64,000 nucleotides of DNA from Leeuwenhoekiella polynyae (GTDB lineage Bacteria > Bacteroidota > Bacteroidia > Flavobacteriales > Flavobacteriaceae): NCBI RefSeq assembly GCF_042683665.1, contig NZ_JBHUOO010000022.1. The stretch is one strand, 5' to 3'. The translations under genes and the position numbers were made by a program. Below, in pieces: positions 27,095 through 35,920 of the stretch; position 1 is the first letter of the stretch; every line of letters starts with the position of its first letter. The notes under the pieces are model-generated. The model saw only the letters and a program-made list of their open reading frames with translations, was not told where the DNA came from and searched no databases.

Positions 27095-27460
27095 TTAGGC
27101 AGATAAAAGACCATTTTTAACGCTGGTGGTTAAGCGTAACGGACTAAACGGCTTTGATATAAAGTCTGAAACGCCCATTAAAAATGTATGTGTAATAATA
27201 GTTTCTTCCTCAATAGAAGAAATTACGATTACCGGTAAAGTGGAATGCTCTGTTTTGATCCATCTAATAATGTTCATCCCTGAAATGTAAGGCAAAATCA
27301 AATCGATTAAAACCAAATCAAAATGGTCTGTTTTTAATTTATTCATCGCTGCAGTCCCATCAAAGCAAACAACAACAGAGTATCCTTCTTTACTAAGGCG
27401 ATACTCCAATGCTTCAGCCACCTGCCTGTTATCTTCTATAACGAGAATACGTTTTTCCAT
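27095..27460 (-). CDS. Single-domain response regulator
   Basis: This CheY-like receiver of 121 residues starts at MEKRILVIEDN (ATG 27460), where receivers normally begin; an in-frame start 33 bases upstream is less likely. Phospho-acceptor Asp is in LVLIDLILP, the Ser pair in VISSIEEE, and Lys in FISKPFSP. There is no output domain. It closely resembles the receiver at 34793-35158 (shared RIL.IEDN, EGY.VVV, FDL.L.DL.LP, MGV.DFI.KPFSP), so the two are paralogues, one inside and one outside the exopolysaccharide operon. It is divergent from the LtaS-like gene, with a 192-base gap in which I see no consensus promoter. Confidence 0.88.
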   Translation of the reverse strand: MEKRILVIEDNRQVAEALEYRLSKEGYSVVVCFDGTAAMNKLKTDHFDLVLIDLILPYISGMNIIRWIKTEHSTLPVIVISSIEEETIITHTFLMGVSDFISKPFSPLRLTTSVKNGLLSA

Positions 27461-27652
27461 ATCATAAATACAATTAAGAATGTGAAAAATCAATCGTTAG
27501 GGCAGGTTAAATCTTCACGTATTACAAATTAAAAAAAATATTTAGAACAAATACCTATCTTAAGGTTAATTCTGTTACCATAAAATGCTTTTTACTTCAT
27601 AAATTGAGTACCTTATTTCTGAATCTCTTTAAGATAGAAAAACCCTAGCGTT

Positions 27653-29701
27653 ATGTCCCCAGATAACAACACGATGAACACAAAAAAAGCTAACTTAATT
27701 TACAAACTAAAACAAGGCTTAGTTGAGTTTTCGGGCTATGCCATCTTCTTACTTATTGGGATTTTATTTTGTAGAATACTAGAGCTTATTCTATTTCAAA
27801 CCGCTCAAAGCTTACCCTTCAGTTTCATCGAATTGCTATCTAAAGGTTTTTTGACAGATTTACTCTTCTGGCTATACCTATTGATTCCCAATGCTTTGCT
27901 ATTTCTCGTTTTTAGTATTATCAGTATAAAAGCTGCAAAAGGCATATTCAATGTGCTTTTTATCCTCTTCTTTCTCCTTAACCTCCAATTCATCTATTAT
28001 TATAAAACCTCCTTGGTTCTTTTAGGTTCTGACCTTTTTGGGTATTCTATAAATGACATCACACAAACTATAGGAGCATCTGGAGTTTTAGCGTTTGGAA
28101 CGGTAGTCTTATTCATCATCTTTATTGCTTTTATTAGTTTAGGTCTATTTTTTTTAAAACCAAAGCTGAAACTGAATTTTGCTTTTTCGGCAGTTTTAGT
28201 ATTGATTGGACTTCCAGTTTTTCTATCAGGAGGCTTACCTGATCTCAAGCCAAAATATGACCAGGACTTTGCCAATAACCTCATCACAAACAAATCACAG
28301 CATTTTTATAATGCTGCGATTGACTATGTAACGCAAACCACATATAAACCAGATATCTACGCGGACAACTATTTAAGTCAATTAGAACGCCGCGTCGCCC
28401 AGCAAGGTAAATTTGATTATAAATACCCTGATTATCCCTTTTTACATGATGCTGAAACCAGCGATGTCTTGAGTCCTTTTTTTGAAAAGCGAGAAAAAAA
28501 ACCAAATCTGGTTTTCATAGTTGTTGAAGGTCTCGGGCGCGCATTTACTAATGACGAAGCGTATCTAGGGAATTTTACTCCCTTCTTAGACAGCCTTTCT
28601 AAACAAAGTCTGTATTTCAAAAACTTTTTGAGCAATGGTGGTCGTACGTTTGCTGTTTTACCTTCTTTGCTAGGTTCTGAGCCTTTTGCTCAAAATGGAT
28701 TTTTAGCCCTTCAGGAAAATATGCCAGAGCAATTATCTATGCTGAATATCCTGCAAAAAAACGGATATACAAGCGCATTTTATTATGGCGGTGATGCCAC
28801 TTTTGATAATATGAGCGGATATCTTAAGTTGAATAACACTACAACTATTTTTGACGAAAAAAGCTTCCCCGGTAGCTACAGTAAGCTTCCGGAATCTGGT
28901 GGGTTCTCCTGGGGTTACAGTGATGCTGATTTATATGATTATTATCTCCATAAAAGTACAGATGATACGCTTGCAGCGCCTCGACTAGACATTTTATTAA
29001 CCGTCACCACGCACAGTCCGTTTAAACTAAAAAATCAAAATAGATACAACAGCTTATTTGAAGATCGCTTAAAAGTCTTAAATCTTAATCAACAGGAAAC
29101 CGTTCAAAGACAAAACTTCAAAGAAGAATTTGCGACAGTTATGTACGCCGATGAATCGCTAAAAAACTTATTTAAAAATTACAGTAAGCGTGCGGATTTT
29201 GATAATACCATCTTTTTTATAACAGGAGATCATCGTATTCCGGAAATACCATTGAGTACAAAAATAGACCGGTATCACGTGCCGCTTATCGTATACTCTC
29301 CTTTGCTTACAAAAGCTAAGACTGTAAATGCAATTTCTTCTCACTTTGATGTTGCTCCTAGCGTATTGCGGTATCTGAACAAATCTTACGGAATACCCTT
29401 ACCTCAACAAACGAGTTTTTTAAGTAAAGGGCTGGATACGGTTGCTAGCTTTAGAAATACACATCAAATTCCCCTGATGCAAACCAAAACAGATTTGATA
29501 GATTTTGTATCAGAAACGTATCATTTAAATGGGAATCAACTCTATCAACTCTACCCAAATTTATACGAAGAGCCCATTACAGACGATGTTAAAAAGGAAG
29601 AATTACTTACTGCGTTTGCCGACTTTAAAAGACGTAATCAACAAATCGCTGAAGGAAAACCTTTAGTACCAGATAGTCTGGTTACTAAATATGCTCAATG
29701 A
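27653..29701 (+). CDS. LtaS/OpgB-like sulfatase-fold phosphoglycerol or phosphoethanolamine transferase
   Basis: This 682-residue inner-membrane enzyme has five hydrophobic segments in residues 23-195, followed by a periplasmic alkaline-phosphatase/sulfatase domain. Metal and catalytic residues are visible: Glu in FIVVEGLGR, the nucleophile Thr in NGGRTFAVLPS, and the Asp-His pair in ITGDHRIPE followed by His in YHVPLIVYSP. Relatives (LtaS, OpgB/MdoB) transfer phosphoglycerol or similar head groups to glycans. It converges on the exopolysaccharide operon with only seven bases between the stops, and might modify a surface glycan. That link is inference. The start may instead be the Met at residue 7. 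Confidence 0.85.
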   Translation: MSPDNNTMNTKKANLIYKLKQGLVEFSGYAIFLLIGILFCRILELILFQTAQSLPFSFIELLSKGFLTDLLFWLYLLIPNALLFLVFSIISIKAAKGIFNVLFILFFLLNLQFIYYYKTSLVLLGSDLFGYSINDITQTIGASGVLAFGTVVLFIIFIAFISLGLFFLKPKLKLNFAFSAVLVLIGLPVFLSGGLPDLKPKYDQDFANNLITNKSQHFYNAAIDYVTQTTYKPDIYADNYLSQLERRVAQQGKFDYKYPDYPFLHDAETSDVLSPFFEKREKKPNLVFIVVEGLGRAFTNDEAYLGNFTPFLDSLSKQSLYFKNFLSNGGRTFAVLPSLLGSEPFAQNGFLALQENMPEQLSMLNILQKNGYTSAFYYGGDATFDNMSGYLKLNNTTTIFDEKSFPGSYSKLPESGGFSWGYSDADLYDYYLHKSTDDTLAAPRLDILLTVTTHSPFKLKNQNRYNSLFEDRLKVLNLNQQETVQRQNFKEEFATVMYADESLKNLFKNYSKRADFDNTIFFITGDHRIPEIPLSTKIDRYHVPLIVYSPLLTKAKTVNAISSHFDVAPSVLRYLNKSYGIPLPQQTSFLSKGLDTVASFRNTHQIPLMQTKTDLIDFVSETYHLNGNQLYQLYPNLYEEPITDDVKKEELLTAFADFKRRNQQIAEGKPLVPDSLVTKYAQ

Positions 29702-29708
29702 TCTATTT

Positions 29709-30869
29709 TTAAAGATTAACCTTATCATTGGCTTCTTCCAGAATCTGAGTAAGTAGTGGCTTATAAAAATTGAAGAAAAAACCGCCACGATCTGAAGGTT
29801 CTTTGGCGTTGTAGAAAAAGCCTTTTAGCAGGCCTATGCCTTTAAAATACGAAGCATCAAAACCGATAGGATTATCGCTAAAATCTCCCGCCAAATAATA
29901 AAAATCGTAATCTGTACCCGTATGGCTCATCACTGCAGGAAAGCTTTTAGGGATTCCATATTTTGCTAATTCCTGATTGCCTTGTTCAGTTGTAGCTAAT
30001 TGATACCTGGCGTAGGTTTTATTCACTGCAGCATCTGTTTCCATAATTTCAAACCAAAAGGGATACTTTTCCTTTTCCGGAAGGTTATAATGCTCCTGCC
30101 CTTCTGCAGTTGCATAAATAAAAGGCAAAGGGTTATCGAGATGCGTCCCATGCTCCAGGATCACAACAGTCCCGGAATCATCATTAACTAATACAACCCC
30201 ATCTTTTGTGAAAGACCAATCGCCATTATGATTCTTTTTGTAATTTTTCATAATCCAGCCCGGCAATTCAAGATTTTTAGTTTCATCAAGAGAATCAAAA
30301 TACCTCCCGGTCCATCCCGAAAATTTAACTTTATAAAGAGATTCAAACTCGACTCTCAGTATCTTTGGCGTTGGGCTGGCCAAACAATTAAATTCTGCAA
30401 TAACAAGCTTCTTCTTGTTTTTCATCTGCTTGATGAAATCCATATCTTCAACACTCAGACCTCCATACAACTTTCCTTTATTTGCTTCGGTATATTTCGC
30501 ATACCATTCCTGCTTATAAATACCGTAGGTATCTGTGATATACAACAGATCTGTATCATCACTCAGCAGGCTTAAGCTTTCTTTAGAAAAACGCTCCAGA
30601 CCTTTAATGTCATAAACAGTGTCCTCTTTTGGAAAAAAACCAAAATAGTCTGTACTTACCTTATAACCAGAAGTACTGTTCTTAAGATAACGGTTGTGAT
30701 TTAAAACCCAATGAAAAGAGATGTGCTCTTGGCCATCTGCTTTCATCACTGTTTTATCTATAATAGCAGCTGTAAGGTATTTTTTTGGAGTAAAATACCA
30801 AGCCAGGAACGATAGTAACGGAGTTAATACAAGTAGGATAACAACAATTCTAATGACCTTTTTTAGCAT
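29709..30869 (-). CDS. Unknown membrane-anchored protein of exopolysaccharide operon
   Basis: I do not recognise this 386-residue protein. An N-terminal hydrophobic segment (residues 7-27) anchors or exports it; the rest is soluble and probably periplasmic. Local patterns that might define a family are LLYITDTYGIYKQEW, GGLSVEDMDFIKQM, LVIAEFNCLASPT and KFSGWTGRYFDSL in the first half, and FPAVMSHTGTDYDFYYLAGDF near the end. It is the last gene of the seven-gene operon, two bases after the YaiO gene, so a role in polymer modification, cleavage or secretion (the slot filled by PgaB-like enzymes elsewhere) is possible but not shown. Confidence 0.7.
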   Translation of the reverse strand: MLKKVIRIVVILLVLTPLLSFLAWYFTPKKYLTAAIIDKTVMKADGQEHISFHWVLNHNRYLKNSTSGYKVSTDYFGFFPKEDTVYDIKGLERFSKESLSLLSDDTDLLYITDTYGIYKQEWYAKYTEANKGKLYGGLSVEDMDFIKQMKNKKKLVIAEFNCLASPTPKILRVEFESLYKVKFSGWTGRYFDSLDETKNLELPGWIMKNYKKNHNGDWSFTKDGVVLVNDDSGTVVILEHGTHLDNPLPFIYATAEGQEHYNLPEKEKYPFWFEIMETDAAVNKTYARYQLATTEQGNQELAKYGIPKSFPAVMSHTGTDYDFYYLAGDFSDNPIGFDASYFKGIGLLKGFFYNAKEPSDRGGFFFNFYKPLLTQILEEANDKVNL

Positions 30870-30871
30870 AA

Positions 30872-32131
30872 TTAGAATCGTTTAATAAAACCAACACTTA
30901 TAGAGAATTGAAGTCCTCTTGTTCCTGCGGCATATTCCTGATCTTCAAGCGCTGTCTGTGCCGTTAAAACATGAGTGGACCCCAATAGTTTTCTATAGTA
31001 TAATGCTATATTGTTAGACCGCAAACGGGTAATGTTTGCTCCGTCAAAAAGCACGCTGTTTGCACTATCATCCGGAGAAATCCCTGTTCCTATTTTTGCT
31101 CCTACAAAATCATCTGCCCCGCCAAAGTAGTAGCGCACTGTTAACGCATAAGACTGAGACAACGCGCTGTCTGAAGGAGTTAAATACGTCCTGAAGTTAA
31201 ACCAGTAATTCTTGTAGTATTTACCCAAACCTAAAGTGTAAATAAAAGTATCTTCATTAAATGCCAAATACCTAAAACCAGCATCTGCCTCAAAAGAAGC
31301 AGGCAAATTTGCAAATAATGAAAACCCCGCTCTGTACTGCGGAAAGATTCCGCTATCGCTGGAAATCCCCAGATTCACATAGGTATAAAACAAGTCTGAA
31401 ATACGTGGATAAGCATCTACTTCAAACTGTAGCGCATCCGTTTTAAAACGGTTTGCAAAATTGACTCGGGCAGCCATAGAGCCCAACTTGGTCTGCCGCG
31501 TATAATCTAACATCGCTAAATGCCACGGATCGTCAAAACGCGCATCAAAATACACAAACTCATAGTTGACACCCAGTTCATTCTTTGCTGTAGAACTGTT
31601 TATACCGCTTAGCATACTACGCGCTTGCGTAAGTTTAGGATTTTGTTCTAAAAGCTTCTGAAGCGTGGCAGTTGCTTCTTCATAATGTTCTAGGTCTTTT
31701 AAAATCTTAGCTTTTAAAATTCCAAGGTTTTCAGATTCAGGATGTACTTCTAAACCGGTATTTACCACTTTTAAAGCAGCTTCAGAATTGTTATTCCAAA
31801 ATTCAAGGTTTCCGTAAGCAAAACTGGCATCCTCGTGGCCTTTCTCTTTTGCCAAAACTTCTTCAAAAGCCATTCGTGCTTTAGGCAAGCTATCAGAATA
31901 CGTGTAAATTCGACCTAAAAAAACACGAACTCCCAAATAGTCCGGACTTTTTGCCAATGCAGCTTTTAAGAGTTTTACCGCTTTAGGATAATCATCTTCA
32001 TCAAAAGCTGCATTTCGAGCCTGAGTGTAGAGTTCGTCTGTAGTGTATTCCTGTTCTTGCGCAAAAGAGCCACAAGTCACGAATAACACGGCTATTAAAA
32101 AGACCTTAAAAGATTTGTATAAATGGGGCAT
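30872..32131 (-). CDS. YaiO-family outer-membrane beta-barrel protein with N-terminal TPRs
   Basis: This 419-residue exported protein has a signal peptide (to about residue 24, GSFAQ). TPR-like helices occupy residues 30-170 (LLKAALAKSPDYLGVRVFLGRIYTY, then ALKVVNTGLEVHPESENL). The C-terminal half (about 180-419) alternates aromatic strands ending in FSISVGFIKRF, as expected for an outer-membrane barrel. The TPR plus barrel architecture resembles YaiO and, functionally, the PgaA/BcsC exporters of polysaccharides. Eleven bases downstream of the glycosyltransferase, it is the natural export channel of this locus. Confidence 0.85.
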   Translation of the reverse strand: MPHLYKSFKVFLIAVLFVTCGSFAQEQEYTTDELYTQARNAAFDEDDYPKAVKLLKAALAKSPDYLGVRVFLGRIYTYSDSLPKARMAFEEVLAKEKGHEDASFAYGNLEFWNNNSEAALKVVNTGLEVHPESENLGILKAKILKDLEHYEEATATLQKLLEQNPKLTQARSMLSGINSSTAKNELGVNYEFVYFDARFDDPWHLAMLDYTRQTKLGSMAARVNFANRFKTDALQFEVDAYPRISDLFYTYVNLGISSDSGIFPQYRAGFSLFANLPASFEADAGFRYLAFNEDTFIYTLGLGKYYKNYWFNFRTYLTPSDSALSQSYALTVRYYFGGADDFVGAKIGTGISPDDSANSVLFDGANITRLRSNNIALYYRKLLGSTHVLTAQTALEDQEYAAGTRGLQFSISVGFIKRF

Positions 32132-32142
32132 AGTATAGGTTT

Positions 32143-33606
32143 TTAAGTTTTACCGGTATTTCCTAATCCTGCTCTGGACATTTCTCCCCAGGATTTTTTT
32201 CCTTGTATTAGATCTATATTTCCTTTAACAGCAGCCCACATGACAATGGGATGGTATATTATGGGTTCTAGTAAAGCGGTGAGTATGAGCATAAACATAA
32301 ACTTAGGCTTCTTGTATTGCTGAAAGGAGTACTCTTCAAAGAATATAGCCGTGATCGAAAATAGAATTGAAAACGTATAGATCACTAAAAAGAAAATTCC
32401 AAAAACCTGAAAATTCACCTTTCCTAAGAGGACTAAAATTATAAAAAATAAGATACCTGTAAACTCTATTATGGGTGCAAACCACTCAAAAAACATCCAG
32501 TATGGAGTACTCAGCAAACCCAGAACACCATACCTGGGATTGAACAACATCTTTTTATGCAGCATTAAAGTTTCTACGGTACCTCGTGCCCAGCGATTTC
32601 GTTGACGGGTTAGAATCTCTCTACTTTCAGGGACTTCGGTCCAGCATAAGGGATCTGGTACAAAACCTACCGTATAGGGGATATTTTGCTCTCGCATAAC
32701 CCTACGCATACGCACCAATAATTCCATATCTTCACCCACCGTATGGTGATTGTAACCCCCAGCTTCAATAACTGTTTGCTTATCAAACATTCCAAAAGCT
32801 CCAGAGATCAACAACAAACCGTCTACTCTTGACCAGGCCATTCTTCCCATTAAGAATGCTCTAAAGTATTCTAATATCTGTGCCTTTCCCAGAAAAGTAC
32901 GTGGTAAACGAACTTCGATAATCCTACCGTCTTCAATGATACAATTATTAGCAACTCTAATGATTCCGCCACTGGCAATCACTCTTTTTGTATTGTTTAA
33001 AAAGGGTCTTATAAGCTTTAAAAGAGAGTTACGCTCCAATATACAATCTACATCTATACAACAGATTAAATCATAGATACAGCAATTAATCCCGGTATTT
33101 AAGGCATCTGCCTTACCACCGTTTTCTTTATCTATTACTCGGAGATTTTTATAAGCTTTTATTCTAGACTTATAAATTCCTCTAACTTTTTTTGTTTGAA
33201 CGTGATGGTAATGAATCAGCTCTTGCTTTTCAAGCTCAAAGGTTTCGATGAGCTTTTGAAGCGACTTGTCTTTACTTCCGTCATTGATGATCACAATCTC
33301 AAATGATGGATAGTTCAGGGTTAACAGCGATCGAATATTTTCAACCACATTAGCTTCTTCATTATAAGCCGGAGCCAATACTGAAATCGCAGGTAGATTA
33401 GCAGACTGTAACAATGCAGCATCATCCTGAAAGTTGTTTCGCCGTTTATAATCTCTTATTTCAAAAATTGAAAAAAAGGCAGAAAAAATATATCCTGATA
33501 TTATGATTAAACCATAAATTAGGAATAAGACACTAAAAACTTCTATAACTGAAATGGAGTAGAGCTGCAAGTCGTTCAATTTTGATAAAAGATAAGCAAC
33601 TTTCAA
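32143..33606 (-). CDS. Processive GT2 glycosyltransferase (PgaC/BcsA/HasA-like)
   Basis: This inner-membrane polymerising glycosyltransferase has 487 residues: N-terminal helix (about 17-42), cytoplasmic GT2 domain and four C-terminal helices (about 355-465). Catalytic signature is complete: LAPAYNEEANV, VIINDGSKD, the DxD in CIDVDC, the base in VGEDMELLVR, and RQRNRWARG (QxxRW). This set defines synthases of beta-linked polymers such as poly-N-acetylglucosamine, cellulose or hyaluronan. No PilZ domain is present, so c-di-GMP control through this protein is not expected. It is placed between the HEAT-repeat gene (15 bases) and the YaiO barrel. Confidence 0.9.
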   Translation of the reverse strand: MKVAYLLSKLNDLQLYSISVIEVFSVLFLIYGLIIISGYIFSAFFSIFEIRDYKRRNNFQDDAALLQSANLPAISVLAPAYNEEANVVENIRSLLTLNYPSFEIVIINDGSKDKSLQKLIETFELEKQELIHYHHVQTKKVRGIYKSRIKAYKNLRVIDKENGGKADALNTGINCCIYDLICCIDVDCILERNSLLKLIRPFLNNTKRVIASGGIIRVANNCIIEDGRIIEVRLPRTFLGKAQILEYFRAFLMGRMAWSRVDGLLLISGAFGMFDKQTVIEAGGYNHHTVGEDMELLVRMRRVMREQNIPYTVGFVPDPLCWTEVPESREILTRQRNRWARGTVETLMLHKKMLFNPRYGVLGLLSTPYWMFFEWFAPIIEFTGILFFIILVLLGKVNFQVFGIFFLVIYTFSILFSITAIFFEEYSFQQYKKPKFMFMLILTALLEPIIYHPIVMWAAVKGNIDLIQGKKSWGEMSRAGLGNTGKT

Positions 33607-33621
33607 CTAAAAACACCGTCC

Positions 33622-34716
33622 TTAAGCACCGATACTGCTATTAATTGAATACTCTTGAAAATCTTCCCAATCTTTTGTAATAGTTTCAATGTTTAAAAGC
33701 TTTTTAACGGGAATTTCATCTCCAAATAAACCCGATATTTTATAAAAGTCTATTTGCAGATTTTCCTCTTCTTTATGAATAAATGGCACTAGTGTTTGCA
33801 AATCTTTATAGGTTCCTATCTTGCTGATAGCATACAGAATACTGCGCTTATTTGCTGCTGTCTCTTCTGGAAAATGAGCAACCATTAACTGCAGTGCTTC
33901 TGGGACTTCCATAGCTTGCAGAACTTGAATTGCCTGATGTCTTACATTTTCTGAAGTATGATCTAAACAATCTATTAGAAAAGGAATGTTCTGAAACTGA
34001 TTAAAACTCAAAATCATTTTTATACAAAACACCACAATACTATCTTCTTTATGATTGAGCCAACGTGCAAAATCCGGGATTTCTACTTCAAAGCTTTTGA
34101 GGCTATTCTCAATCAATACTTGTTGCCAAAGCGTTAGACGCCCTTCAAGATTATCTAAAAACACTAATGGATCTGTCTTAGAGGTATTTAAAAAATACAA
34201 TATGCCATGCTGCTTTAACTCAACACGTTTAGATTGTAATAAAGGCATTATGAGTTGATCTGGCACAGCAATACCTAATTTTGAAAATGCAAAGAGTGCA
34301 CGAGCTTTATTAAACCATTCCTTACGGTTTAAATCTTTCAATAAAAATCGATACAAGCCCAACCCATAAAAAATCTCTTTTATAAGTGCAGTGGACTCTC
34401 CCTTTAAATTTTCATCAAAAATCAATACTTGCTTGATCAGAATTTTATAATCGTACGAAGATTTAATATTAGTAAACTTGAAATTAGCCAACTCCTTACT
34501 CTTGTTTATAGAATCATCAAATAGAAAGGTATTGGCAAAATCTATAAACTTAGTTTCCTGTTTTTTTCTATGGGCTTCTTTGAAGTTTTTTTGAATACGT
34601 AAATACAGAACCAGCCCCACAAAAAGAAGGGTAAGTATTAAAAAGAATATACTGAGTAATAGATTAACCTTCAAAATAAAAGGCCATTCATCTAACTCTA
34701 GAAGAGCTATTAACAT
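33622..34716 (-). CDS. Membrane-anchored HEAT-repeat protein
   Basis: This 364-residue protein has one strong N-terminal transmembrane segment (about 17-41) and a helical cytoplasmic part. HEAT-like repeats run from about residue 130 to 330: YFLNTSKTDPLVFLDNL, HTSENVRHQAIQVLQAMEVPEAL and NKRSILYAISKIGTYKDLQTLV are typical helix-turn-helix units. Such scaffolds bind other proteins. In this operon it lies between the single-domain receiver (76 bases upstream) and the glycosyltransferase, so it may relay phospho-receiver binding to the synthase. That is a proposal, not a family fact. Confidence 0.82.
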   Translation of the reverse strand: MLIALLELDEWPFILKVNLLLSIFFLILTLLFVGLVLYLRIQKNFKEAHRKKQETKFIDFANTFLFDDSINKSKELANFKFTNIKSSYDYKILIKQVLIFDENLKGESTALIKEIFYGLGLYRFLLKDLNRKEWFNKARALFAFSKLGIAVPDQLIMPLLQSKRVELKQHGILYFLNTSKTDPLVFLDNLEGRLTLWQQVLIENSLKSFEVEIPDFARWLNHKEDSIVVFCIKMILSFNQFQNIPFLIDCLDHTSENVRHQAIQVLQAMEVPEALQLMVAHFPEETAANKRSILYAISKIGTYKDLQTLVPFIHKEEENLQIDFYKISGLFGDEIPVKKLLNIETITKDWEDFQEYSINSSIGA

Positions 34717-34792
34717 AATGATAAATTCAATTGCGACTTGGGGAGTCTGAGTTACTTAACTACTATTTGTTCGTATACGATACTGATTTTTG

Positions 34793-35158
34793 TTATTGTT
34801 TCGCTAATGTTCTTTTAACCCTTAGCGATAATTCGCTTGGGCTAAAAGGTTTTGTTATAAAATCATCTACCCCCATCTTAAACGCATCGGTTATGATATC
34901 CTCTTGCGTAGAAGTAGATAATACGATAACCGGTATATTGGGATATGTTTTCTTTATATGTTCTATAATTTGGGTTCCTGTAACAAAAGGGAGCATTAGA
35001 TCTGTTAAAATCAAATCAAAAGTTTCTTCAAGGAGCAACTTCATGGCTTGCCTGCCTTCTTCTGCTACCACAACCTCATAACCCTCTTTCTTTAGTTTAA
35101 ATTCTAAAGAGCGAACGACCATAGGATTATCTTCTATAATTAGAATTCTTTGCATCAA
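34793..35158 (-). CDS. Single-domain response regulator of exopolysaccharide operon
   Basis: This 121-residue CheY-like receiver has all key residues: IIEDN, phospho-acceptor Asp in LILTDLMLP, Ser/Thr in VLSTST and Lys in FITKPFSP. There is no output domain. Its ATG overlaps the stop of the Hpt gene by four bases, so the Hpt-to-receiver pair is translationally coupled, and it precedes the HEAT gene. It is probably the terminal phospho-acceptor that acts by protein contact. It is paralogous to the receiver at 27095-27460. Confidence 0.92.
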   Translation of the reverse strand: MMQRILIIEDNPMVVRSLEFKLKKEGYEVVVAEEGRQAMKLLLEETFDLILTDLMLPFVTGTQIIEHIKKTYPNIPVIVLSTSTQEDIITDAFKMGVDDFITKPFSPSELSLRVKRTLAKQ

Positions 35159-35889
35159 ACCGTTTTAAATAAATCAGGAAAGTCTTCTTTAAGACACTCC
35201 TGTATTTTGAGGTATTCCTTTTTTAAGAGGTCTACCTGCTCCGCTTTAGAGGAGTCAACTTGAGTATGAGCCAACTCATCACAGATTGTACTCCCTAAAT
35301 TATTTTCTAACATTTCAAAAGAAGGTTTTATATTATGAGCAAGATTACTTACCTCTTTATAATGCTCTTTGCCAAATAATTCTTCTATTTCACTAATATT
35401 TTTACCTACAGATTCATTAAATATTTTTAAGCTTTCAAAAATAAAAGCTTCATCACCATCAGATAAGTCGCTCAAATACGACAACGAATAGGGTTTTGAA
35501 TTCAATTCAACACGCTGCTCTTTATTTTCTGAAAGCAGACTTAATACCCAATCAAGATCAGGCTTATCAAATCCCTTTTTCAATACTTCAAAAGCTCCTT
35601 CGTCAGTTTGTATCTCGCTTACACCAGAATCTGATAAAATTAAAATTGAACCACTATAATTCATATTATCTATAAGGTAATGAATGGTTTGCACAGCACC
35701 AAGTGGTTTTATGTTTTCTTCAAGAATGAGCAAATCTGCCTCTCCTATTTGTTTTATATATTGAATGGCTCCCATACCCGAAGCAAAATTACTTAACGTT
35801 ACCGCATTAGGATTAAGATAGGTATTGAATGCAGCCACAGCATCTGAATCTGTGGTTACCAGTATTATATGTTTTAAAGCTTCGTTCAC
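35155..35889 (-). CDS. Pseudo-receiver plus Hpt phosphotransfer protein
   Basis: In this 244-residue protein the first 120 residues have receiver-like alternation but lost the catalytic set: the acidic pair is replaced by VTTDSD, and the phospho-acceptor position reads LLILEENIKP, putting Glu (E58) where Asp is expected. The Lys region KKGFDKP is retained. Residues about 135-240 form an Hpt domain with phospho-His H185 in LAHNIKPSFEML. It sits between the hybrid kinase (31 bases upstream) and a receiver (4-base overlap), completing a His-Asp-His-Asp relay. The pseudo-receiver probably regulates rather than carries phosphate. Confidence 0.85.
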   Translation of the reverse strand: MNEALKHIILVTTDSDAVAAFNTYLNPNAVTLSNFASGMGAIQYIKQIGEADLLILEENIKPLGAVQTIHYLIDNMNYSGSILILSDSGVSEIQTDEGAFEVLKKGFDKPDLDWVLSLLSENKEQRVELNSKPYSLSYLSDLSDGDEAFIFESLKIFNESVGKNISEIEELFGKEHYKEVSNLAHNIKPSFEMLENNLGSTICDELAHTQVDSSKAEQVDLLKKEYLKIQECLKEDFPDLFKTV

Positions 35890-35920
35890 TTTACTGCAGG
35901 GGGTTAAATAGGGGTTCGTT

